A stretch of DNA of 64,000 bases from Pseudomonas abietaniphila (GCF_900100795.1 NZ_FNCO01000014.1:62001-126000); one strand, 5' to 3'; positions 43,889-54,594 are shown, counted from the stretch's first letter. Numbers and translations are program-made. The notes: a model not told the origin generated them from the sequence alone.

Positions 43889-45913
43889 TCAAACCCACTG
43901 CTCAGCGGCAAACGAGGAGGCTATCCGGTCTTCCATGTAGACCGCAAAGTCGCTTGGCGAAACGGCTTTGGCGTAGTAGTAACCCTGGGCCTCGTCACAC
44001 CCGCGCACGACCAGGGCATCGAGCAGGTCGAAGCTTTCCACGCCTTCGGCAATCACTTTCATGTCGAAGCTGTGTCCCAGCGTGATGACCGCCTGCACGA
44101 TGGCCGCGTCCTGAGGATTACTCAGCATCCCCCGTACGAAGGACTGATCAATCTTCAGCTTGTCCACGGCCAAGCGTTTCAAATACGCCATGCTCGAATA
44201 GCCGGTGCCGAAATCGTCGATGGACATGCGCACACCCAACGCCTTAAGCCCTTGAATCGTCTCAAGGACCCCCTCGGAATCCTCGATCAGGATCGACTCC
44301 GTCAATTCCAGCTCCAGCAGATGAGGTTTGAGTCCACTTTCATGAAGCGACCTCCTGACCTCATTCACCAGGTCGCCCTGACGAAACTGCACCGCCGAAC
44401 AATTCATCGCAACACTCAGCTCGCCAAACCCCGCCGTCTGCCACGCCACGGCCTGATGACAGACCTTGCTCAGCAGCCAGCGACTGATCGGAAGAATCAG
44501 CCCGCTGGATTCGGCGACCGGGACAAACTCGCCGGGCGCAATCGAACCCAGGCCCGGGTGCGACCAACGCAGCAACGCCTCAGCGCCGATGACTGTCCCA
44601 GTGCCCAGATCGATTTGTGGCTGATAAAAAACCTGCAATTCGTTCTGCTCGAACGCCTGGCGTAACTCGGTCTGAACGTACAAAAACCGCAATTCACGCT
44701 CGCCCATCGCGGCTTCGTAGAACACCCAGGTATTGCGACCGTTGCGCTTGGCCTGGGTCAGTGCGGTGTCCGCCGCCTTGAGCAGGGAGCCAAAATCGTG
44801 ACCGTGAGCGGGATGGACGGCAATGCCGACCGAGGCACTGATCGACAAGGTGTACCCGGCCTGTTCGAGTGGCTGCTGCATGACCTGCAGGATGTGCTCG
44901 ACTCGCTGCGCCAATCGCACCCGATCGTCGTCATCGACAAGCACCAGAAACTCATCGCCACTCAGCCGTGCGACCGTATCTACCAGAGGCTTCACTGCCG
45001 CCAGACGCTGTGCCAGACGCTGAAGGATCGTATCGCCCGCGACATGCCCCAAGGAGTCGTTGATGGTCTTGAAGTTATCCACATCGAAATACAAAAGCGT
45101 GAGGCGCTGACCCCGACCACACTGGTTGATCGCCTGGTTGACGCGCTCAAGCAGGTAACGCCGGTTGGGCAGGCCTGTCAGTTCGTCGTGAAACGCGCTG
45201 TCACGCAACTCGTCCAGGATCTGCTGACGCCGAATTCGGTTAGCCTGCAGGCGCAACGTAAGACCAATGATCAGTAGGTAAAGCACACTGCACACCGCCG
45301 ATGATGCAATGACCGTGTATTTCCAGCTCAGGAGGTAATCCTCCGCCGCCAGACCGATCACCAGCACAAGCGGGAATTCGCCGACTTTTTTGAAGCCGTA
45401 CAGCCGCTTGACCCCGTCGACTCGGGAACGGGAGATCAGCGTCCCTTCTTGAATGCCTTCGCTCAGTCGCCGATCGATCGCATCGGGCGGGTAGGAAGCC
45501 ATGTGATTGTCGACCTTGGGTACCCGCAATACGACTTGCGGGCTTTCCGTACGGCGCAGTGTGATAACGCCATGCGCTCCCACATCCACCTGCCTGAATA
45601 TGTCCTGGAGCTTTTCCAGCGACTGACCGGTTGCAATACCGTGCAGCGCAGCGTGGGTATCACGAAAGCTGCTGCTCAGACGCGCTTCCAGTACAAGGCT
45701 CAGATTGCTGACATCCGAGCGGGCCTGACGCTGGGCCTGCTGATACAGCAAACCCAGCAGTACTCCCAGCAAAGCGACGATGGCCAGCGCCATCCCGAGC
45801 CATAGCCATACCTGAAGCTTGACCACGGGAGGCGCGACGACCTCTCGCCCCGTGTCAGGGGTCAGCAGACACGTGATGCGATCGCCCCCATCGCTCAATG
45901 CTTGCTCAGTCAT
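43889..45913 (-). CDS. Membrane GGDEF-EAL protein, probable cyclic di-GMP phosphodiesterase
   Basis: A 674-residue inner-membrane protein with membrane segments at about 35-57 and 202-222 and a Cache-like periplasmic domain between them. The GGDEF domain reads SGDEF and lacks the RxxD inhibition site, so it is probably inactive or regulatory. The EAL domain is complete: EALLRW, the metal-binding AMNCSAVQF, ELTES, DDFGTG and the catalytic lysine in LKIDQSF. It starts six bases after the chemoreceptor gene stop, so the two are one operon and it may be expressed with the flagellar regulon. Confidence 0.93.
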   Translation of the reverse strand: MTEQALSDGGDRITCLLTPDTGREVVAPPVVKLQVWLWLGMALAIVALLGVLLGLLYQQAQRQARSDVSNLSLVLEARLSSSFRDTHAALHGIATGQSLEKLQDIFRQVDVGAHGVITLRRTESPQVVLRVPKVDNHMASYPPDAIDRRLSEGIQEGTLISRSRVDGVKRLYGFKKVGEFPLVLVIGLAAEDYLLSWKYTVIASSAVCSVLYLLIIGLTLRLQANRIRRQQILDELRDSAFHDELTGLPNRRYLLERVNQAINQCGRGQRLTLLYFDVDNFKTINDSLGHVAGDTILQRLAQRLAAVKPLVDTVARLSGDEFLVLVDDDDRVRLAQRVEHILQVMQQPLEQAGYTLSISASVGIAVHPAHGHDFGSLLKAADTALTQAKRNGRNTWVFYEAAMGERELRFLYVQTELRQAFEQNELQVFYQPQIDLGTGTVIGAEALLRWSHPGLGSIAPGEFVPVAESSGLILPISRWLLSKVCHQAVAWQTAGFGELSVAMNCSAVQFRQGDLVNEVRRSLHESGLKPHLLELELTESILIEDSEGVLETIQGLKALGVRMSIDDFGTGYSSMAYLKRLAVDKLKIDQSFVRGMLSNPQDAAIVQAVITLGHSFDMKVIAEGVESFDLLDALVVRGCDEAQGYYYAKAVSPSDFAVYMEDRIASSFAAEQWV

Positions 45914-45919
45914 GTCGCC

Positions 45920-47548
45920 TCACCATGCGAACCGCGCAACCATGCCGTTGAGATCAACCGCCAGACGTGACAAATCAGTGCTGGCCGAGCGGGTTTGACT
46001 GGCACCGGCAGCGGACTGAGTCGACAGATCGCGAATCGTAACCAGACTGCGATCAACCTCACGGGCAACCTGAGCCTGCTGCTCGGTTGCACTGGCGATC
46101 AACAGGTTGCGCTCGTTGATCTTCGAGACTGCCAAGGTAATCTGCGTCAACGCGGTGCCTGCCGAGCGAGCGCGCTCGAGGGTGCGGCCTGCTTTATCGG
46201 CGCTGCTTTGCAATGCGGCAACCGTGGCGCCGGTGCCTGACTGAATACTTTCAATCATCGTGGCGATTTCCAGCGTCGACGCTTGAGTACGCTTGGCAAG
46301 CGAGCGAACCTCGTCCGCGACGACCGCGAAGCCGCGTCCGGCATCACCCGCCCGAGCTGCCTCGATGGCCGCATTGAGCGCCAGCAGATTGGTCTGATCG
46401 GAAATACTGTGAATCACGCTTAACACCGTGCTGATGTCGTCGGCAAAACGCGATAAATGATCGGCCTGCTGGGCAGCCTCCACCACTTCCTGAACCAACC
46501 CCTGAATCAACACGATCGTTTCGCCGACCTGTTCCTGGCCCCTCTGCGATTCGTGATCGGACGCCTGCGACAATTGGGAGGTGCTCACCGCATTGCTGGC
46601 GACTTCGTCAACCGCAGAGCTCATCTGCGTCACAGCCTCGGCAGCCTGTTCGATCTGCTCACATTGATGCTGCAACCCCTGGGTGCTGTGCCCCATGACC
46701 ACACTCATTTCCTCGGCGGCGGCCGCCAGTTGTTTTGCCGAGTCACCGATGCCTTCGATCGTCGAGCGCAGGCTTGTCTGCATCTCGCGCATGGCTTCAA
46801 GCAACGCGGCAGGCTCGTCTGCGCCCTGATCGTCAATCGCGCCACCGAGTTCGCCCCGGGCAATGGTTTGCGCTACAGACAACGCCTGACGCACCGGACC
46901 GACAATGCTGCGAGTCAACAACCAGGCCAGCGCGACGGTGACCACGACGGAGAGCGTCAGCACCACCCCGATAATCAGCTGCATCCGGGAGTACAACGCA
47001 TGGGTTTCCTGAGCGGCCGCACCTGCACCGGCTTCGTTGAGTGCGGACAATTGATCCATGGACCGTGTCAGGTCTGTGCCAACGCTGGCAAGCGTGGCAT
47101 TCAGACGTTCCATCTCCTCGTCATCGGAAAGGCCGTTGCGGATCAGGGAAATCACGTTATCCAGCGTTGGCATATACCGGTCGAGCGAGATCTTGAGTGA
47201 GTCCAGCAGCGCCACTTCCTCGGGACCGCCCTGCCGATTGCGATACTCCGCCAGATACCGCTCCAGATCCCCCCGGGCCCGGTTAATCAAGGCCTCACTT
47301 TTCTCGCGCACCTGCGGATCGCTGGAGGCGCGCAGGCGCTGTCCCTCCAAGCGAATGGTGTGGATGCTCAGTGAAAGCTTTTGCACTGAAATGATCCCCG
47401 GCATCCAGACATCGTTGATCCGGTTGGTGGCCCGGTCCAGCGTTGCCGTCTGCGTCAGGCTGAACAAGCCGACGAACAAGACGATCAGTGTGATGAGTCC
47501 AAACCCTATCGCCGCACGGGTTCCAATGCTGACTGCCCTGAGAAGCAT
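45920..47548 (-). CDS. Methyl-accepting chemotaxis protein, 4HB-type sensor
   Basis: A 542-residue chemoreceptor. Membrane segments at about 11-31 and 186-209 flank a helical periplasmic domain like that of the receptor at 112-1743; HAMP and the signalling domain follow, with the tip [16 protein letters not shown] near residue 382. AAGGGGA before ATG 47548 decides the start; the frame is open to 47728. A sigma-28-like promoter lies at 47671-47697. It is followed by the GGDEF-EAL gene, linking chemotaxis with cyclic di-GMP. Confidence 0.93.
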   Translation of the reverse strand: MLLRAVSIGTRAAIGFGLITLIVLFVGLFSLTQTATLDRATNRINDVWMPGIISVQKLSLSIHTIRLEGQRLRASSDPQVREKSEALINRARGDLERYLAEYRNRQGGPEEVALLDSLKISLDRYMPTLDNVISLIRNGLSDDEEMERLNATLASVGTDLTRSMDQLSALNEAGAGAAAQETHALYSRMQLIIGVVLTLSVVVTVALAWLLTRSIVGPVRQALSVAQTIARGELGGAIDDQGADEPAALLEAMREMQTSLRSTIEGIGDSAKQLAAAAEEMSVVMGHSTQGLQHQCEQIEQAAEAVTQMSSAVDEVASNAVSTSQLSQASDHESQRGQEQVGETIVLIQGLVQEVVEAAQQADHLSRFADDISTVLSVIHSISDQTNLLALNAAIEAARAGDAGRGFAVVADEVRSLAKRTQASTLEIATMIESIQSGTGATVAALQSSADKAGRTLERARSAGTALTQITLAVSKINERNLLIASATEQQAQVAREVDRSLVTIRDLSTQSAAGASQTRSASTDLSRLAVDLNGMVARFAW

Positions 47549-47670
47549 GTTGTTATTTCCCCTTACGCACAGCCCTAGTGGCGGGCGCGACGAACTGATG
47601 GAGCCTGAGCAGAATTGGCTGTCAGGATCGAAAGGGGAAACTAACACCGGCAGGAAGTGATGCCGATTAG

Positions 47671-47697
47671 CTATCAGGTTGCTGCCGTCATACTTGA
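47671..47697 (-). promoter_or_regulatory. Candidate sigma-28 promoter of the third chemoreceptor
   Basis: Read on the minus strand: TCAAGTAT (47697-47690), an 11-base spacer, then CCTGATAG (47678-47671). Six and five of eight positions match the FliA consensus, with exact spacing. It lies 123 bases before the start codon. Confidence 0.5.
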
Positions 47698-47767
47698 GTA
47701 TGAGCGACATATGATGGGGACCGGGCATGGCGGCTCAAGCTCAGGCAGCACCTGAGCTCTTCAATGT

Positions 47768-48391
47768 TCAGACCGCCGAGAGGGCCTGCGACATTTTCAC
47801 GAGATCGGCGAAGGTGCGCGCCTGCATCTTCTTCATCGCGTGGCCACGATGGATCTTCACAGTGATCTCGCTCAAGCCCATTTCGGAGGCGATCTGCTTG
47901 TTCATCAGGCCTGTCACTGCGTAGGCCATCACTTCCTGCTCGCGAGCAGTGAGCGTTTGGTAGCGCGCCAGCAGACCAGCGGTCGCCTTGCCGGTCTCGC
48001 GACGCTTGCCATCGGCCTGCAGCGCCAGCGTTACAGCGTCGAGCAAGTCCTGTTCGCGAAAGGGTTTGACCAGAAAATCCAGTGCCCCGGCCTTCATCGC
48101 TTTGACCGACATGGCGATGTCACCGTGGCCGCTGACGAACACGATGGGCATCGCCACTTTCATCTCGGCCAGGCGCACTTGAAAGTCCAGGCCACTCTCG
48201 CCCTGCAGACGCACATCCAGAATCAGGCAGGCCGGAACGTCCTCGAACGGGTGCTGCAAGAAGTCCGCCCCGGAGGCGTACGTGTAGACGCGCATCCCGA
48301 CAGAGCGCAACAGGCTGTCCAGCCCCGCGCGAATGGACGGGTCGTCATCGACCACGAAAACCACGGGACTCTGATCAACGGCGGTCGTCAC
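47768..48391 (-). CDS. FixJ-family response regulator
   Basis: A 207-residue transcription factor. The receiver domain has VDDDPSIRAG, the phosphorylated aspartate in LILDVRLQGESG and the lysine in LVKPFREQ. The C-terminal LuxR-type helix-turn-helix spans LTAREQEVMAYAVTG through LSEITVKIHRGHAMKKM. It starts with GTG 48391 overlapping the kinase stop (GTGA). With that kinase it forms a two-component system of the FixLJ/TodST-like group; its targets are unknown. Confidence 0.93.
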   Translation of the reverse strand: MTTAVDQSPVVFVVDDDPSIRAGLDSLLRSVGMRVYTYASGADFLQHPFEDVPACLILDVRLQGESGLDFQVRLAEMKVAMPIVFVSGHGDIAMSVKAMKAGALDFLVKPFREQDLLDAVTLALQADGKRRETGKATAGLLARYQTLTAREQEVMAYAVTGLMNKQIASEMGLSEITVKIHRGHAMKKMQARTFADLVKMSQALSAV

Positions 48392-49908
48392 GATACGTGC
48401 TCACAGGCGGGTAGAGAGAAGTTCAGCGCTGCGCCATGACCCAGGTCGCTCTCCGCCCATATGCGGCCGCCGTGAGCATCAATGATCGAACGGCAAATCG
48501 ACAGGCCCATGCCCATCCCCTCTGGTTTGGTGGTGAAAAACGGATTGAACAGGCTGGGCAGGTTCTGCGTGGAAATGCCTGGCCCGTTGTCCTGCACGCG
48601 CAACGTTACGTCACCATTGGGTGCCGTGGTCAACGACACCAGAAGCGTCCGCTCCTTGCCGTGCATTCCGGACATGGCTTGCATGGCGTTCATCAACAGA
48701 TTGATGATCACCTGCTGCAGTTGCACCTTGTCGCCTCTGACCCACATCGGCTCGCTGGCAGGCGTGAAGTCGAAATTGACGCGATGGCGCAGCACTTCCC
48801 TGCGCACCAGCGCAATCGACTCCAGCAACACGTCCTGCAGGTCAATCCGGATGTGTTTGGGGTCAGTCTTGCGCGACAACGCACGGATACGCCGAATGAC
48901 CTCACTGGCGCGATGGGCTTCGCTCTTGATACGTTCGATTGCGCTGCGCACTTCGCCCAGGTCCGGGACATTACGATTCAGCCAGCGCAGGCCGGCCTCG
49001 GCGTTGGTGGTGACGGCTGACAACGGCTGATTCACTTCATGGGCGATGGACGCTGCCATCTCTCCCAACGTCGTGACGCGCGTGACATGAGCGAGCTGAC
49101 TCTGCGAGCGATGCAGCGCCTCTTCAGCATTCTTGGACGCAGTGACATCCATCAGCGCGCCGATGTACTCGCAATCGCCCGACGCATCGTGCACCTGCTG
49201 GGCGAGCATGCGCACGAACTTGCAGGAACCATCCGTCATGAGCAGCCGGAATTCGGCTTCCATGTTCGCGTGGCGCGCATAGGCCTGCTCGATAAGGGAT
49301 TTCAGATCGTCGGTGTCTTCGGGATGCGTGCGACCGATCATGTACTCCAGTGTCGGCTGCAGCTGTTCGTCGAACTGGAAAATGCGCCTCGCCTCGTCAG
49401 ACCAGTACATCTCCGCGCTGGGCATTTTCAACCCGATGCTGCCGGTCTGGCTTAACCGTTGGGCACCGGCCAGAAACGCCTCGCTGCGATGGAGCAGTTG
49501 CACCTGCTCCTGCAACGCGTCCCGCGCGGCCTTGTTCTTCAACGCCAGGAACGCCGTGATCGCAATGGCGCACAGGCTGACCAGACACCGGGCGAAGGGT
49601 GGGACAAACAACTGCGGCCCATGAGAAAACAGGAACGCGGCCAGCGTCAACACGCCACAGGCCACCGAGACGAGCGCAACCCCGCGGCGGGAGAACAGAT
49701 CTCCGGACATGAGAATGACCGCGACGTAGAGCACGGCAATGGCGACATCGAGCGAGCTGAGCCAGTCGATCAGGAAAATGATCAACGCGAGGATTACTGC
49801 GCCGAGTCTCAGTAGCCAGACGCTGGGCGAAACCTCAGCCTTGGTTGTAGCCGCAAGTGCGGCAGGGACAGTATTCATTGCGACCGTTTTGCCTTGTTTT
49901 GTAATCAT
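48388..49908 (-). CDS. Membrane sensor histidine kinase (FixL-like)
   Basis: A 506-residue protein (496 if ATG 49878 is used; neither start has a strong ribosome site). The N-terminal third has four or five hydrophobic segments (residues about 28-135), followed by a PAS/PAC domain, a HisKA domain with the phosphorylated histidine in ASIAHEVNQPLSAV, and a HATPase domain (NLLMNAMQAM, DNGPGIS, GMGMGLSICRSII). No haem-binding PAS signature was seen. The stimulus is unknown. It is cotranscribed with the FixJ-like regulator. Confidence 0.92.
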   Translation of the reverse strand: MITKQGKTVAMNTVPAALAATTKAEVSPSVWLLRLGAVILALIIFLIDWLSSLDVAIAVLYVAVILMSGDLFSRRGVALVSVACGVLTLAAFLFSHGPQLFVPPFARCLVSLCAIAITAFLALKNKAARDALQEQVQLLHRSEAFLAGAQRLSQTGSIGLKMPSAEMYWSDEARRIFQFDEQLQPTLEYMIGRTHPEDTDDLKSLIEQAYARHANMEAEFRLLMTDGSCKFVRMLAQQVHDASGDCEYIGALMDVTASKNAEEALHRSQSQLAHVTRVTTLGEMAASIAHEVNQPLSAVTTNAEAGLRWLNRNVPDLGEVRSAIERIKSEAHRASEVIRRIRALSRKTDPKHIRIDLQDVLLESIALVRREVLRHRVNFDFTPASEPMWVRGDKVQLQQVIINLLMNAMQAMSGMHGKERTLLVSLTTAPNGDVTLRVQDNGPGISTQNLPSLFNPFFTTKPEGMGMGLSICRSIIDAHGGRIWAESDLGHGAALNFSLPACEHVS

Positions 49909-50289
49909 TGGGATGGCAGCGCAAAGTAACGTTTCGCGAACGCTGAATGTCCGCGAAGGCCTGGCCCGTCACGACAACGGAGGCGAGGCCAGAATAGTCG
50001 TTTTTGTAGTGAATGCTTGTTGTTAAGACAAACGTGTCGACCGGGACACAAATATACGCAGGATTTATACGGGGAGACAGGCTAAGGCTTTAATTCGCGG
50101 GAAGTCTAGAGCAGATGTGCTTTATTGATGTGCTGCTTCAATCAGGTGGGCCTGAATAGAACAAGCCCCGACGCGAGCGCCAGGGCTTGTAATGGCCACA
50201 TCCATATGGCCTTCGCATGAACCTTCAATCGATCAACCAACAGCCTCCCTGGCCGTCAATCGTCCGTTCTACTGGTTCCAGGAATCGAA
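49909..50289. other. Gene-free region with a terminator-like hairpin
   Basis: No gene is seen in these 381 bases. The part at 49909-50090 should hold the kinase promoter. ACAAGCCC (50161-50168) and GGGCTTGT (50183-50190) form an 8-bp stem around a GC-rich inner loop, suited to ending the BON-protein transcript on the minus strand, though without a long T run. Confidence 0.55.
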
Positions 50290-50640
50290 TTACTCAGCTT
50301 TCAGGCCGTCAGCCGAAACAGCTTTAACGCCTTTGATTTTCTTGGTGATAGCAACAGCGGTGGTTTTCTGCGATTCGGTGATCGCTACAGTCGACGACAG
50401 GGAAACCACGCCTTTGTTGGTTTCAACCTTGATGTCGGAGCCAGGAATGCCTTTCTCAGTCAGCAGGTCGGATTTGACCTTGGTGGTGATCCAGGTATCG
50501 GAAGTGGCTTCTTTGGTTTTTGCGACTTCATTTGCAGCGACCACCATCGGAGCTTGGGCAGAGGTCTGGGCCATGGCTACGTTTGCCATGGTCAGAGTCA
50601 GAGCAGTGGCGGTAGCGGCAGCAATAGCGAACTTCTTCAT
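50290..50640 (-). CDS. Periplasmic BON-domain protein
   Basis: A 116-residue protein: signal peptide at about residues 1-24 (ending AMA), then one BON domain (SDTWITTKVKSDLLTEKGIPG, in pieces, through GVVSLSSTVAITES). It resembles half of OsmY, which is induced by osmotic stress and acts as a periplasmic chaperone in E. coli. AGGAG before ATG 50640 decides the start. Role here unknown; stress-related protection of the envelope is likely. Confidence 0.88.
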   Translation of the reverse strand: MKKFAIAAATATALTLTMANVAMAQTSAQAPMVVAANEVAKTKEATSDTWITTKVKSDLLTEKGIPGSDIKVETNKGVVSLSSTVAITESQKTTAVAITKKIKGVKAVSADGLKAE

Positions 50641-50884
50641 ACGAGTAACTCCTGTTTTTCTCAGAATCTGCGCCAACCTCGTTGGTCGCAGGGTTACCGT
50701 ATATATCGCAAGCGCTGTGCCAAACATGCGGATCAATATTTATCCATAAATATCAACAACTTATAAATTTGTGGATCCCGCTTGATCGTGCAGATTGCCC
50801 GTTTACAAAAAGTTCCGCTTGCAAGATGCATGTTCGGTACACGCAATGGGCGCTGGTTTTTGCGGTAACCCATTAATTGCACTC

Positions 50885-50910
50885 GAAAAAAAAGAGCCCC
50901 GAAGGGCTCT
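50885..50910 (-). terminator. Intrinsic terminator of the pnp operon
   Basis: On the minus strand AGAGCCC-TTCG-GGGCTCT (50910-50893) is followed by eight T residues (50892-50885). The TTCG loop makes this an unusually stable tetraloop hairpin. It stands 28 bases after the pnp stop. Confidence 0.95.
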
Positions 50911-50937
50911 TTTCTATGCAGCATTGAAGGCGTGCGA

Positions 50938-53043
50938 TTAAACGCCCGACGCCTTGGCAGCAGCGACGTCTTTGATCGAGAGCTTGATACGGCCGCGGTT
51001 GTCCACGTCCAGAACCAGCACTTCGACTTCCTGACCTTCTTTCAACACGTCGGTAACCTTCTCAACGCGAGCATCGCTCAGCATGGAGATGTGAACCAGA
51101 CCGTCTTTGCCAGGCAGGATGTTGACGAATGCGCCGAAGTCGACGATGCGCTCAACCTTACCGACGTAGATCTTGCCGATCTCGGCTTCTGCGGTGATAC
51201 CCAGAACGCGCTGACGTGCTGCCTCAGCCGCTTCCTTGGTTTCGCCGAAGATCTTGATCGAACCGTCGTCTTCGATGTCGATCGAGGCTTTGGTTTCTTC
51301 GCAGATGGCACGGATGGTCGCGCCGCCTTTGCCGATGACGTCGCGGATCTTGTCGGTGTCGATCTTCATGGCGATCATGGTCGGCGCGTTTTCCGACAGC
51401 TCGGTGCGCGACTGACCAATGATGGTGTTCATCTGACCGAGGATGTTCAGGCGAGCTTCCAGGGCCTGGCCCAGGGCGATCTCCATGATTTCTTCGGTGA
51501 TGCCTTTGATCTTGATGTCCATCTGCAGCGCGGTCACGCCCTTGGCGGTACCGGCTACTTTGAAGTCCATGTCGCCGAGGTGGTCTTCGTCACCCAGGAT
51601 GTCGGTCAGAACAGCGAACTTCTCGCCTTCTTTAACCAGACCCATGGCGATACCGGCAACCGGGGCCTTCATTGGCACGCCTGCATCCATCAAGGCCAGG
51701 GAAGCGCCGCAGACCGAAGCCATGGAGCTGGAACCGTTGGACTCGGTGATTTCCGACACCACACGAATGGTGTACGGGAACGCGTCAGCCGGTGGCAGCA
51801 TCGCTTGAACCGAACGACGAGCCAGACGGCCGTGACCGATTTCGCGACGACCCGCGCCGCCCATACGACCACACTCGCCCACCGAGAACGGAGGGAAGTT
51901 GTAGTGCAGCATGAACGGGTCTTTTTTCTCGCCTTCCAGGGTGTCCAGCAGCTGTGCATCGCGGGCGGTACCCAGCGTTGCAACGACCAGCGCCTGGGTT
52001 TCACCACGGGTGAACAGAGCCGAACCGTGAGTCTTCGGCAGAACGCCGACTTCGATGTTCAGCGGACGTACGGTGCGAGTGTCGCGGCCGTCGATACGTG
52101 GCTTGCCGTTAACGATGTTTTCGCGAACGGTGCGGTATTCGATTTCGCCGAATGCAGCTTTGACTTCGGAAGCCGACGGGCTGCCTTCTTCAACCGCCAG
52201 TTTGGCAACGACCTGATCCTTCAGCTCGCCCAGGCGCGCATAGCGATCGGCCTTGACGGTGATGGTGTACGCCTCGGAGATGGCAGCGCCGAACTCGGAG
52301 CGGATAGCGCCCAGCAGCTCGGTGGCTTCAGCCTTCGGAGCCCAGGTCCAGGTTGGCTTGGCAGCTTCGGCGGCCAGCTCTTTGACAGCCTTGATAACCG
52401 ACTGGAATTCGTCGTGGGCGAACAGGACTGCGCCCAACATCTGGTCTTCAGTCAGCTCTTTGGCTTCCGACTCAACCATCAGTACCGCTTCTTCGGTACC
52501 GGCAACGACCATGTCCAGGCTCGATGCTTTCAGTTGTTCGTAAGTCGGGTTCAACAGGTAACCGGTGCTTTCGTGGAAAGCAACGCGCGCGGCGCCGATT
52601 GGACCGTCGAACGGGATGCCCGAGATGGCCAGGGCAGCCGAGGTGCCGATCATCGCAGCGATGTCCGGATCGGTTTTCTTGCTGGTGGAAACGACGGTGC
52701 AGACAACCTGCACTTCGTTCATGAAGCCTTCAGGAAACAGGGGGCGGATCGGACGGTCGATCAGACGCGAGGTCAGGGTTTCTTTTTCGGAAGGACGGCC
52801 TTCACGCTTGAAGAAACCGCCAGGAATCTTGCCGGCAGCGTAGGTTTTTTCCTGGTAGTGAACGGACAGTGGGAAGAAGCCTTTGCCAGCGTCTGCTTGT
52901 TTGGCGCCGACCACAGTCACGAGAACGGTGACGTCGTCGTCAACGGTGACCAATACTGCACCAGAAGCTTGACGGGCGATGCGGCCTGTCTCCAGGGTTA
53001 CGGTCGATTGACCGAATTGAAATTTCTTGATTACCGGGTTCAC
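50938..53043 (-). CDS. pnp: Polynucleotide phosphorylase
   Basis: A 701-residue 3'-5' exoribonuclease and RNA-degradosome component. Two RNase PH domains are joined by a helical domain, and a KH domain ([19 protein letters not shown], about residues 560-580) and an S1 domain ([21 protein letters not shown]) close the protein. It starts with GTG 53043 after TAGGAAACC. The length equals that of P. aeruginosa Pnp. It follows rpsO, as in most proteobacteria, with 208 bases between that carry tandem hairpins. Confidence 0.98.
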   Translation of the reverse strand: MNPVIKKFQFGQSTVTLETGRIARQASGAVLVTVDDDVTVLVTVVGAKQADAGKGFFPLSVHYQEKTYAAGKIPGGFFKREGRPSEKETLTSRLIDRPIRPLFPEGFMNEVQVVCTVVSTSKKTDPDIAAMIGTSAALAISGIPFDGPIGAARVAFHESTGYLLNPTYEQLKASSLDMVVAGTEEAVLMVESEAKELTEDQMLGAVLFAHDEFQSVIKAVKELAAEAAKPTWTWAPKAEATELLGAIRSEFGAAISEAYTITVKADRYARLGELKDQVVAKLAVEEGSPSASEVKAAFGEIEYRTVRENIVNGKPRIDGRDTRTVRPLNIEVGVLPKTHGSALFTRGETQALVVATLGTARDAQLLDTLEGEKKDPFMLHYNFPPFSVGECGRMGGAGRREIGHGRLARRSVQAMLPPADAFPYTIRVVSEITESNGSSSMASVCGASLALMDAGVPMKAPVAGIAMGLVKEGEKFAVLTDILGDEDHLGDMDFKVAGTAKGVTALQMDIKIKGITEEIMEIALGQALEARLNILGQMNTIIGQSRTELSENAPTMIAMKIDTDKIRDVIGKGGATIRAICEETKASIDIEDDGSIKIFGETKEAAEAARQRVLGITAEAEIGKIYVGKVERIVDFGAFVNILPGKDGLVHISMLSDARVEKVTDVLKEGQEVEVLVLDVDNRGRIKLSIKDVAAAKASGV

Positions 53044-53129
53044 GGTTTCCTACCTTCTTTGTGGCACTTGGGGGAACTGGTTTCTTGCGAATTCTTGGGC
53101 AGTGAGGGGAATCGGCCCCTTCGTCAGTC

Positions 53130-53215
53130 CAGATAAAACGGGTGCAGATAAAACGTGTATCCAGATAAAACTTGAGGCTGGGAGCCTGCCCTACGCCGGT
53201 GGGAGACCCACAGAC
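53130..53215 (-). repeat. Direct repeats and hairpins in the rpsO-pnp spacer
   Basis: CAGATAAAAC occurs three times (53130-53139, 53145-53154, 53162-53171), 15 and 17 bases apart. Closer to rpsO, AGGCT-GGG-AGCCT (53174-53186) and GTGGG-AGA-CCCAC (53199-53211) form two small hairpins. In E. coli this spacer holds the RNase III site through which Pnp represses itself. Confidence 0.6.
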
Positions 53216-53251
53216 GTAAGACAGACAACCAACCTCTAGCGCAATCGCTGA

Positions 53252-53521
53252 TTAGCGACGCAGACCCAGGCGACCGATCAGAGCGCTGTAACGGCTCACG
53301 TCTTTGCCTTTCAGGTAGTCCAGCAGCTTACGACGCTGGTTAACCATGCGGATCAGACCACGACGGGAGTGGTGATCTTTACCGTTGGCCTTGAAGTGAC
53401 CTTGCAGTTTGTTGATGTTGGCGGTCAGCAGTGCAACTTGCACTTCTGGCGAACCAGTGTCACCAACGGCTTGCTGGTAGTCAGCAACGATTTGAGCTTT
53501 TTCTTGAACGTCGAGAGCCAT
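53252..53521 (-). CDS. rpsO: 30S ribosomal protein S15
   Basis: An 89-residue primary 16S rRNA-binding protein, typical throughout: [19 protein letters not shown] at the start, [22 protein letters not shown] in the middle (in pieces) and LIGRLGLRR at the end. ATG 53521 follows AAAGGATTG; the frame is open upstream without support. It lies between truB and pnp as in other Pseudomonas. Confidence 0.98.
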   Translation of the reverse strand: MALDVQEKAQIVADYQQAVGDTGSPEVQVALLTANINKLQGHFKANGKDHHSRRGLIRMVNQRRKLLDYLKGKDVSRYSALIGRLGLRR

Positions 53522-53672
53522 GAGGCAATCCTTTTTATCAGGAAACTGTTTCAAAGAAACAGCTTCAACAGGCCAGGGACAAATCCCTGTATCTATAAGA
53601 GAGGAGTGACCGTGCCTGTTAACAGCCACCCTCTTACCGCCGCGTCAGGAACCCCCGACTCGACGGGTTCGG

Positions 53673-54590
53673 TCACTCTGACCGAATCAGTCGACGTGGC
53701 GCAATACGCCCGTCTTCACTCACTTCACCGATCCCGATGAAGCGACCTTCATGATCCTGCACCCGCACCATGCCAAACTTCGGCGCATCCGGGGCTCTGA
53801 CTGGCTGACCGTGCAACCAGTAAAACGAACTGTGCTCGGAAAACTTCAACAGCGGCCAGTCGAGCAACCCACTGTCGGAAGGCATCAGGAAGCGATCAAC
53901 CGCTTCATTACCACCTTCGGCGTGCACCGCTTCCAGCTCTTCCAGCGTGACCGTCTGGGCCAACGTGAAAGGTCCGGCTTGCGTGCGACGCAATTCGGCA
54001 ACGTACGCGCCGCAGCCCAACTTCTCACCGATATCCTCCACCAGGGTACGAATATAGGTGCCTTTGCTGCAGTCGACGGCCAAACGTGCGGTCTCGCCTT
54101 CGCTTGCCAATAATTCCAGGCGCGCAATAGTAACAGAACGCGCTTCGCGCTCCACCACTTCCCCTGCCCGCGCCAACTTGTACAACGGCTGGCCATCACG
54201 TTTGAGCGCGGAGTACATCGGCGGTATCTGACTGATTTGGCCGCGAAATTCGGGCAGCACAGCCTCGATATCGGTGCGACCAACGGTCACCGGGCGCGTT
54301 TGCAAAACATCACCCTCGGCGTCTGCCGTGGTGGTGGTCTTGCCCAACTGCATCAGGGTTTCGTAACCTTTGTCGGAATCGAGCAGGTATTGAGAGAACT
54401 TGGTCGCCTCGCCAAAGCATAGCGGCAGTACGCCGGTGGCCAGTGGGTCGAGACTGCCGGTATGACCGGCCTTTTCCGCGTTAAGCAACCAGCGGACCTT
54501 TTGCAAGGCAGCGTTGGAGGTGAAACCCAGCGGCTTGTCGAGCAGGATGATGCCGCTGACATTGCGGCGAATGCGCTTGACCTGAGCCAC
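53673..54590 (-). CDS. truB: tRNA pseudouridine(55) synthase
   Basis: A 305-residue enzyme that makes pseudouridine 55 in the T-loop of tRNAs. [14 protein letters not shown] begins the domain, and the catalytic aspartate is in [17 protein letters not shown] (near residue 48). The C-terminal PUA-like part is short. The start lies four bases after the rbfA stop, within the nusA-infB-rbfA-truB unit. Confidence 0.97.
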   Translation of the reverse strand: MAQVKRIRRNVSGIILLDKPLGFTSNAALQKVRWLLNAEKAGHTGSLDPLATGVLPLCFGEATKFSQYLLDSDKGYETLMQLGKTTTTADAEGDVLQTRPVTVGRTDIEAVLPEFRGQISQIPPMYSALKRDGQPLYKLARAGEVVEREARSVTIARLELLASEGETARLAVDCSKGTYIRTLVEDIGEKLGCGAYVAELRRTQAGPFTLAQTVTLEELEAVHAEGGNEAVDRFLMPSDSGLLDWPLLKFSEHSSFYWLHGQPVRAPDAPKFGMVRVQDHEGRFIGIGEVSEDGRIAPRRLIRSE

Positions 54591-54594
54591 GGCG

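Noticed and set aside
50932-53136. A 734-codon open frame on the plus strand opposite pnp
   Set aside because: Pure shadow of the pnp gene; composition is His/Gln/Arg-biased and no motif is present.
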